A stretch of DNA of 11,110 bases from Roseobacter sp. (GTDB lineage: Bacteria > Pseudomonadota > Alphaproteobacteria > Rhodobacterales > Rhodobacteraceae), in assembly GCA_024636425.1 (NCBI GenBank), contig JAGXHB010000293.1:1-11110 (forward strand). Reading direction: 5' to 3'. Shown here in pieces: positions 5,991 to 11,110 of the stretch (positions are counted from its first letter, which is position 1; each line of letters opens with the position of its first letter). Under the pieces are notes generated by a model. The model was not told the origin of the DNA. It searched no databases and saw nothing but the letters and a program-made list of their open reading frames with translations. A program made the position numbers and the translations under genes.

Positions 5991-7376
5991 ATGACGCAGG
6001 CGACAGTCAAACCCCTGGGCGAGCGAACGCGCGCCAACTGGATCCGCTTGCGCACGATGATCGTCTTGCGGTGGGTCGCCATCGCTGGGCAACTGACCGC
6101 GATCACAGTGGCGGACCGGATATTCGGCCTCCATCTTGAACTGGGGCTTTGCTATCTGGCGATCGGGGTGTCGGTGATCGGCAACCTGGTGGCCATTCTG
6201 GTGTTCCCCGAGAACAAGCGCCTGTCGGAATACGAAAACCTGCTCATGGTGATGTTCGATCTGCTCCAGCTAGGGTTTTTGCTGTTCCTGACCGGCGGGC
6301 TTCATAATCCGTTTTCCCTTTTGTTGCTTGGGCCAGTGACCATTTCCGCCACCGCGCTTAGTCTGCGGTCGACCATTGTGCTTTGCGGTACGGCGATGGC
6401 ATTGGCGACGCTGCTGGCGTTCTTTCATCTCCCGCTTCTGACAGAGGATGGCGGCATGATGCGGATTCCGCAGGTCTTCGTCTTTGGCAACTGGGTCGCG
6501 CTGGTTATCGCGATCCTGTTCTCCACATCCTATTCCCGGCGGGTCACGACCGAAATCCACTCGATGTCCGACGCCCTGACGGCAACGCAGATGGCGCTTG
6601 CCCGCGAACAGAAACTGACCGATCTGGGTGGCGTCGTTGCCGCCGCCGCGCACGAACTGGGCACACCGCTGGCGACGATCAAGCTTGCAAGCGTGGAGCT
6701 GCTGAACGATCTGCGCGATCAACCCGATCTGGCCGAAGACGCAGCGTTGATCCGCGATCAGGCCGATCGTTGCCGCGATATTCTGCGCGACATGGGTCGT
6801 GCGGGAAAAGACGACCTTCACATGCGCTTTGCCCCACTGATGGCGGTGCTGGAAGAGGCGGCTGAGCCGCACCGCATGCGTGGCAAATCCATTGAGTTCA
6901 CCTTTGACAGTTCCGATCTGTCGCCGTTGGACCAGCCGGAAATCGCCCGCAAACCCGAGGTGATCCATGGTTTGCGCAACCTGATCCAGAACGCGGTCGA
7001 TTTTGCCAAGACAACCGTCTGGATCGACGTCACATGGACCGATACGCAAATTTCCGTGCGCATTGTGGATGACGGCTCGGGTTTCGCGCCGCACCTTCTG
7101 GGCCGCATCGGTGACCCCTTTGTGCGGCGACGGCGCAACGCACAGCCCCAGCCTGAAAGACCCGGCTACGAAGGAATGGGGCTGGGCTTGTTCATCGCAA
7201 AGACACTTCTAGAGCGGTCGGGGGCCGAGCTGACATTTGCAAACGGATCAGAGGGCACGCGGGCCGACAGGCAGTTGGGTGCCGTTGTCGAAGTCGTTTG
7301 GCCCCGCCAGCAGCTCGACAGCCAGAACCGCGATGCACGGCAACCGCTGGGGCGCAACGAACCGATCAACATCTGA
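5991..7376 (+). CDS. regB: RegB/PrrB/ActS redox sensor histidine kinase
   Basis: Membrane sensor kinase that phosphorylates RegA under reducing conditions and dephosphorylates it when oxidised. It has 461 residues, matching known RegB. The N-terminal part (about 25-180) holds roughly six membrane segments, with the ubiquinone-binding motif GGLHNPF at 102-108. The H-box is AAAAHELGTPL with phosphoacceptor His221. The redox-active cysteine is Cys261 (DRCRDIL), 40 residues after the His, as in R. capsulatus RegB (His225/Cys265). The ATPase domain has Asn334 (LIQNAVDFA), the DDGSGF box at 360-365 and GMGLGL at 395-400. The ATG at 5991 follows AAAAGGTG and gives the family N-terminus; the frame is open further upstream but runs into the senC promoter region. 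The tail after VVEVVWP (about 25 residues) is polar and probably disordered. All sensing residues are present, so it should be functional. Confidence 0.98.
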   Translation: MTQATVKPLGERTRANWIRLRTMIVLRWVAIAGQLTAITVADRIFGLHLELGLCYLAIGVSVIGNLVAILVFPENKRLSEYENLLMVMFDLLQLGFLLFLTGGLHNPFSLLLLGPVTISATALSLRSTIVLCGTAMALATLLAFFHLPLLTEDGGMMRIPQVFVFGNWVALVIAILFSTSYSRRVTTEIHSMSDALTATQMALAREQKLTDLGGVVAAAAHELGTPLATIKLASVELLNDLRDQPDLAEDAALIRDQADRCRDILRDMGRAGKDDLHMRFAPLMAVLEEAAEPHRMRGKSIEFTFDSSDLSPLDQPEIARKPEVIHGLRNLIQNAVDFAKTTVWIDVTWTDTQISVRIVDDGSGFAPHLLGRIGDPFVRRRRNAQPQPERPGYEGMGLGLFIAKTLLERSGAELTFANGSEGTRADRQLGAVVEVVWPRQQLDSQNRDARQPLGRNEPINI

Positions 7377-7392
7377 TGGCAAATCGGTTCTG

Positions 7393-7407
7393 TTAACCAA
7401 TGCTTAA
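7393..7407 (+). promoter_or_regulatory. CtrA-type binding site upstream of the DivL-like gene
   Basis: TTAACCAATGCTTAACC (7393-7409) is a perfect TTAA-N7-TTAA, with the extra C/CC after each half-site seen in strong alphaproteobacterial CtrA boxes. It lies in the only non-coding gap between regB and the DivL-like gene, 44 bp before that gene's ATG, where an activator would be expected. CtrA itself is not in the window, so binding is inferred from consensus. Confidence 0.7.
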
Positions 7408-7451
7408 CCCTTTATCCCGCTACTGCGCGTGTCATACGGAATTTGCGCGCG

Positions 7452-8960
7452 ATGATCTCTGCCATAGAAATCCTTGTTGTTTTGTGTGCGGCCTCTGTCA
7501 GCGGCGTTGTCGCGTGGCGCTGGATCAGGTCGCCGCGTCCTTTGCTGGCTGAGCAGTGCCAGTCGGAAGACGGCATCTGCTATCTGTTCGACGGCGATGA
7601 TTTGCATCATGCAACTGACGCTGCCGGTGATTTTCTACCTCTGGTACCCGGCGACCATGCGTGGTTCGACCTCTATGACGCCGTGATTGACCGGTTCGTG
7701 CAATTTCCACTGACCCCGAAAACGACTGGAGCGGGCGAAACAACGTTGTCAGCAGTCGATTCCGATACCCCCAACAGGGTCGTGATCGCGTGGCAAGACG
7801 GCAAATCGCGCGTCACCTTTACCGATACACCCGAACCCGAAGGCCCGGTGCGCAATATCGACCGGTCAATAGTGCAGCGCCTTGATACAAGCCTGACTGT
7901 CCCCGTCTGGCACACCAACACCGATGGCAGAATGATGTGGCGCAACGCCGCGTACCAGCGACTTTGCGAGGCCGCCCATCCCGAGGACACCGCTAAGGAG
8001 CCGTTGTTTGATCTGCCCGCTCAAGAAGTTTCCAAACGCCTGCCGCTACGGCTGTCGGAGGGTGGCAAAACCGACTGGTTCGAGGTGACGCGAACCGAAC
8101 TCGACGGTATTTTATGCCATCAAGCCATCTGCATCAGTGCTTTGATCCATGCAGAGGAAGCGCAGCGCAACTTCGTACAGACACTGACGAAAACATTTGC
8201 GCAGCTGTCCATCGGGCTGGCCATTTTTGACCGCAACAGCCAGCTTGCACTTTTCAACCCAGCGCTGGTGGATCTGACCGGTCTCAAGGCCGAGTTTCTA
8301 AGTGCGCGGCCAGCCGTTCAGACCTTTTTTGACCGGCTCCGTGAAACCCGCAAGATGCCGGAACCGAAAAGCTATATCAACTGGCGCAACGCGATTACCG
8401 ATATGATCCGCGCCGCGAAAGATGGCCGCTACGAGGAGGTTTGGTCGCTCGACAACGGGCAGACCTTTCGGGTCAAGGGTCGCCCTCATCCGGACGGGGC
8501 AACCGCATTCCTGGTCGAAGACATCACAGCCGAGATAAGCCTGACGCGCACTTTTCGGGCCGAACTTGAACTAGGCCAATCCATGCTGGACACTCTTGAA
8601 GATGCGATTGCCGTGTTTTCGGCGTCGGGTGTGCTGACGTTCTCCAATCTGGCCTATCAAAAACTATGGAATGTTGCCCCCAATATCAGCTTTGCCGATG
8701 TCACGATCTATGACGCCATCCAGCATTGGAAATGCAAATCCGCACCGAACCCGATGTGGCCACAGATCGAGGATTTCGTGCGCAATTTTGGCGATCGGAA
8801 GCCTTGGAGCATGCCTCTCTATCTGGGAAACGGGGCTGAGCTGACCTGCCTTATATCGCCCATCGTATCGGGTGCCACGCTGATCCGGTTCGATGTCGGC
8901 AAGAAAGCGATCGGCACAGCACCGGTTTCAGAGCCGGAACCTGTCGATCTTGGGGACTGA
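7452..8960 (+). CDS. divL: DivL-like membrane PAS-repeat protein lacking the kinase domains
   Basis: A 502-residue protein: one N-terminal membrane segment (about 4-21), then tandem PAS-like domains. The clearest span about 145-235 (VPVWHTNTDGRMMWRNAAYQRLCE), 245-360 (SIGLAIFDRNSQLALFNPAL, then FLVEDITAE) and 375-480 (DAIAVFSASGVLTFSNLAYQKLW). A degenerate module may lie at 40-125. The LTKTFAQLSIGLAIFDR to NPALVDLTGL stretch is what I associate with DivL, the atypical kinase that modulates the CckA-ChpT-CtrA phosphorelay; placement before tsaE supports this, as divL-tsaE neighbours occur in other alphaproteobacteria. No H-box, N-box or glycine-rich ATPase motif follows the last PAS, and the protein ends in an acidic tail (EPEPVDLGD). 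The ATG at 7452 is preferred to a TTG at 7443; both ribosome binding sites are weak. A CtrA box lies upstream. DivL identity is likely, not certain. Confidence 0.72.
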   Translation: MISAIEILVVLCAASVSGVVAWRWIRSPRPLLAEQCQSEDGICYLFDGDDLHHATDAAGDFLPLVPGDHAWFDLYDAVIDRFVQFPLTPKTTGAGETTLSAVDSDTPNRVVIAWQDGKSRVTFTDTPEPEGPVRNIDRSIVQRLDTSLTVPVWHTNTDGRMMWRNAAYQRLCEAAHPEDTAKEPLFDLPAQEVSKRLPLRLSEGGKTDWFEVTRTELDGILCHQAICISALIHAEEAQRNFVQTLTKTFAQLSIGLAIFDRNSQLALFNPALVDLTGLKAEFLSARPAVQTFFDRLRETRKMPEPKSYINWRNAITDMIRAAKDGRYEEVWSLDNGQTFRVKGRPHPDGATAFLVEDITAEISLTRTFRAELELGQSMLDTLEDAIAVFSASGVLTFSNLAYQKLWNVAPNISFADVTIYDAIQHWKCKSAPNPMWPQIEDFVRNFGDRKPWSMPLYLGNGAELTCLISPIVSGATLIRFDVGKKAIGTAPVSEPEPVDLGD

Positions 8961-9011
8961 TCCACCGCTTTCGGCTTGCGGCGCACCGCTGCGCGCACGT
9001 ACCTTGTCGTC

Positions 9012-9482
9012 ATGTCGCCGCATACCCTCAGATTCACCTTGCAAGATGCAGATCACACCGCCCGGATCGCGCGCGATCTGGCACAGGTACTGACGTTCGG
9101 TGACACGATCCTGCTGACGGGCGATGTGGGTGCCGGCAAGACGCATTTTGCCCGGTCGCTGATCCAGTCCCTGCTGACCGATCCCGAAGATGTGCCATCT
9201 CCGACATTTACGCTGGTACAAACCTATGACAGCCGCAAGGGCCCGATCTGGCATGCCGACCTTTATCGTCTTACCTCAAGCTACGAGGTCGAGGAGCTGG
9301 GGCTTAACGACGCGTTCGAAACCGCGATCTGCCTTGTCGAATGGCCGGACAGACTGGCCACACTAATGCCCGAGGCTGCACTTGATCTGACGCTTGAAAC
9401 CACAGGAAATGATACCCGCGAACTTGTCGCCACATGGCGAGGCGATCGTTGGACGGACAAGCTGGCGGTGTGGCGCAGATGA
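9012..9482 (+). CDS. tsaE: tRNA threonylcarbamoyladenosine biosynthesis ATPase TsaE
   Basis: Small P-loop ATPase that works with TsaB and TsaD to make the t6A modification at position 37 of ANN-decoding tRNAs, in the cytoplasm. With 156 residues it has normal family size. Walker A is GDVGAGKTHF (37-46), with Lys43 and Thr44 at the phosphates. The family motifs SPTFTLVQTY (63-72), HADLYRL (81-87) and the acidic VEWPDRL (109-115) follow in order. The ATG at 9012 gives the usual short lead before the first helix. A TTG 36 nt upstream would add an unconserved Arg-rich segment. Neither start has a strong ribosome binding site. It lies 51 bp after the DivL-like stop. Its own stop overlaps the next ATG by 4 nt (ATGA), so it is coupled to the sugar kinase. 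Confidence 0.97.
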   Translation: MSPHTLRFTLQDADHTARIARDLAQVLTFGDTILLTGDVGAGKTHFARSLIQSLLTDPEDVPSPTFTLVQTYDSRKGPIWHADLYRLTSSYEVEELGLNDAFETAICLVEWPDRLATLMPEAALDLTLETTGNDTRELVATWRGDRWTDKLAVWRR

Positions 9483-10483
9483 TCAAACGACCGGACGCAG
9501 CCACACAGTTTATCGCAATCTCAGGCTGGGGTGACGCCGCGCGGCATCTGCTGGCCGGTGATGCCTCGAACAGGCGTTATGACCGGTTGACCCGGCCCGA
9601 CGGTACGACTGCCGTATTCATGGATGCGCCGCCTGATCGTGGCGAAGATGTGCGCCCCTTCGTGAAAGTCGCGACCGAGCTTTCCCTGCGGGGGTTAAGC
9701 GCGCCGCGCATTCTGGCGCAAGATACGCAAAACGGTTTTTTGTTGATCGAAGACTTGGGCGATGCGGTGTTCGGTCGACTGATGGTTCATGACCCGGCGA
9801 TGACAGCAATGCTTTATACTGCTGCGACCGACGCGTTGGTCGCATTGCACAGCGCGCCAACCTTTGCGCTGATGACCTGCGATGCCGATTGGCTGGTTGA
9901 CGCAACGGGCCTGTTGTTTGACTGGTATACTGCCGATGGCACCTTAGCAGACGCGTTCAACGCTCTGTTTCATCCCTTGGCGCATGCTCTTGATAGGGAA
10001 AGACGCGTTGTGATCCTGCGGGATTTCCACGCTCAAAACCTGATCTGGCTTCCAGACCGCACAGGGATCGCCCGCGTGGGGCTGCTGGATTTTCAGGACG
10101 CGCTGCTGGGGCATCCAGCCTATGATCTTGTGTCGGTCCTGCAGGACGCCCGCCGCGATGTCGCCCCCGAGATCGAAGCCGAGATGATGGCACATTATAT
10201 CCGCCATACCAAAGCTGATACCGAAGCGTTTCTGCGTGCCTATGCCCTGCTTGGGCTACAGCGCAACCTGCGCATATTGGGCATCTTCGCGCGGCTATGT
10301 CTGCGCGACGGCAAGGCGCAGTATGTCGATCTTATCCCACGGGTCTGGGGCTATGTGCAGCGCAATCTGGCTCATCCTGATCTTGCGGACATCGCGGCGG
10401 TGCTTGCCCCCGCCCTGCCCCAACCGACACCCGAATTTCTAGAAGGGCTGAGAACCAGATGCGCGACACCCCCAACGCCATAA
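9479..10483 (+). CDS. amgK: AmgK-like N-acetylmuramate/N-acetylglucosamine kinase (APH fold)
   Basis: An aminoglycoside-phosphotransferase-fold kinase of 334 residues. The AmgK group phosphorylates the anomeric position of MurNAc and GlcNAc released from cell-wall turnover, feeding MurU and bypassing de novo UDP-MurNAc synthesis. The nucleotide loop is GDASNRRYDRL (27-37). The catalytic loop is ILRDFHAQNLIW (179-190), with Asp182, His184 and Asn187, in the Asp-x-His order of this subgroup instead of the commoner His-x-Asp. The metal-binding Asp204 is in GLLDFQDALLGHPAYDL. The ATG at 9479 overlaps the tsaE stop; an ATG at 9434 inside tsaE is less likely because the ATGA overlap explains initiation. 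The next gene is MurU-like, which strongly supports the function. The 3' end overlaps murU by 25 nt. Confidence 0.9.
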   Translation: MIKRPDAATQFIAISGWGDAARHLLAGDASNRRYDRLTRPDGTTAVFMDAPPDRGEDVRPFVKVATELSLRGLSAPRILAQDTQNGFLLIEDLGDAVFGRLMVHDPAMTAMLYTAATDALVALHSAPTFALMTCDADWLVDATGLLFDWYTADGTLADAFNALFHPLAHALDRERRVVILRDFHAQNLIWLPDRTGIARVGLLDFQDALLGHPAYDLVSVLQDARRDVAPEIEAEMMAHYIRHTKADTEAFLRAYALLGLQRNLRILGIFARLCLRDGKAQYVDLIPRVWGYVQRNLAHPDLADIAAVLAPALPQPTPEFLEGLRTRCATPPTP

Positions 10484-11110
10484 TGATGTTCGCCGCGGGT
10501 TTCGGCACCCGGATGAAACATCTGACCCAGGACCAGCCCAAACCGATGATAAAGGTGGCAGGCCGACCCTTGATAGATCACGCGCTCGATCTGGCGGAAA
10601 CGATCGCACCGGATCGCATCGTGGTGAACCTGCACTACAAGCCTGACCCGCTTGTCGCCCATCTGAGGGGCCGCGATGTCCGCACGGTGATAGAGACGCC
10701 GGACATTCTGGAAACCGGGGGCGGCTTGCGTAACGCCTTGCCTTTGCTTGGGGCGGGGCCTGTGTTCACCATGAACACCGATGCGATCTGGGCAGGGCCG
10801 AACCCGTTGGCCTTGCTGCTAGAGGCGTGGGACGCCGACACGATGGATGCACTTTTGATCGGGGTGCCGGTCGGACAGGCGCAGGGACACGCCGGTAAGG
10901 GTGACTTTACCCTCGCAGATGACGGGCGGCTGACGCGTGGTCCGGGCGTGATCTATGGTGGCGTGCAAATCATAAAAACCGACTTGTTAAGCACTATTCC
11001 AGAGCGTGCATTCTCTCTGAACCTGCTGTGGAACAAGATGCTTGCCCGTGGTCGCATGTTCGGCCTGCGCTATCCCGGCCAGTGGTGCGATGTGGGCCAC
11101 CCCGACGGCA
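10459..11110 (+). CDS. murU: MurU-like N-acetylmuramate-1-phosphate uridylyltransferase, C-terminus beyond window end
   Basis: Nucleotidyltransferase of the sugar-1-phosphate family. MurU makes UDP-MurNAc from MurNAc-1-phosphate and UTP after AmgK. At least 217 residues are open to the window edge, and the family averages slightly over this, so little is missing. Visible are the nucleotide loop AAGFGTRM (12-19), PKPM (27-30) with the catalytic Lys28, the ETGGGLRNAL base/sugar loop (85-94), the metal Asp108 in MNTDAIW, and WCDVGHP (209-215), where Asp211 is the likely second metal ligand. The ATG at 10459 starts inside the upstream kinase gene (25-nt overlap); the next in-frame ATG at 10483 would remove the first beta strand. 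Family annotation as mannose-1-phosphate guanylyltransferase is a common alternative label. The AmgK neighbour makes MurU more probable. Confidence 0.9.
   Translation, partial: MRDTPNAIMMFAAGFGTRMKHLTQDQPKPMIKVAGRPLIDHALDLAETIAPDRIVVNLHYKPDPLVAHLRGRDVRTVIETPDILETGGGLRNALPLLGAGPVFTMNTDAIWAGPNPLALLLEAWDADTMDALLIGVPVGQAQGHAGKGDFTLADDGRLTRGPGVIYGGVQIIKTDLLSTIPERAFSLNLLWNKMLARGRMFGLRYPGQWCDVGHPDG

Noticed and set aside
6270..7094. A 274-codon minus-strand frame inside regB
   Set aside because: RegB is complete with every catalytic and sensing motif in the plus frame; the antisense frame shows no domain.
10984..10990. GTTAAG and other single TTAA half-sites (also near 9304 and 9695) as CtrA sites
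   Set aside because: They are single half-sites within coding sequence with no partner at the 7-nt spacing, unlike the intergenic pair at 7393-7407.
1..11110. Mobile elements, CRISPR arrays, toxin-antitoxin or phage-defence genes
   Set aside because: No transposase, integrase, terminal repeats, repeat-spacer pattern or defence-type domains were seen; gene content and order look like conserved core genome.

Overview
The window is chromosomal DNA from an alphaproteobacterium, most likely a marine member of the Rhodobacteraceae (Roseobacter group). The evidence is a complete RegB / SenC-RegA redox regulatory locus in its classical divergent arrangement, a RegA-type regulator of exactly the usual 184 residues, an alphaproteobacterial-type adenosylhomocysteinase, and a DivL-like PAS protein next to tsaE and the amgK/murU pair. 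Genus cannot be settled by eye. No mobile element, CRISPR array, rRNA or tRNA was seen, and the genes are tightly packed.

Layout. (1) 1-840, minus: class I/II aminotransferase whose C-terminus lies beyond the window edge. It is divergent from a classical SDR oxidoreductase (923-1645, plus), across an 82-bp intergenic region containing an inverted repeat. (2) 1644-3484, minus: a strong terminator, ahcY, a 90-bp leader with a hairpin that can hide the ahcY ribosome binding site, and a small secreted protein. (3) 3557-4635, plus: an HD-domain phosphohydrolase overlapping a GNAT acetyltransferase. These run tail to tail into regA with 3 bp between. (4) 4639-7376: senC-regA (minus) and regB (plus), divergent over 100 bp. 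(5) 7393-11110, plus: a perfect CtrA-type box, a DivL-like PAS protein without kinase domains, tsaE, an AmgK-like sugar kinase, and a MurU-like nucleotidyltransferase cut by the window end.

How the parts fit. RegB (quinone- and thiol-sensing kinase), RegA (Fis-type regulator) and SenC (copper chaperone for cytochrome oxidase) form one aerobic/anaerobic redox control module. AhcY removes S-adenosylhomocysteine and so maintains methylation capacity. The 3' cluster combines a probable CtrA-phosphorelay component, a tRNA t6A-synthesis ATPase and two enzymes of peptidoglycan sugar recycling. The most interesting signals are the CtrA box directly upstream of the kinase-less DivL-like gene, which suggests feedback in the CtrA circuit, and the RBS-occluding ahcY leader. 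I saw no wholly new multi-gene system; most of the window is well-conserved core genome.
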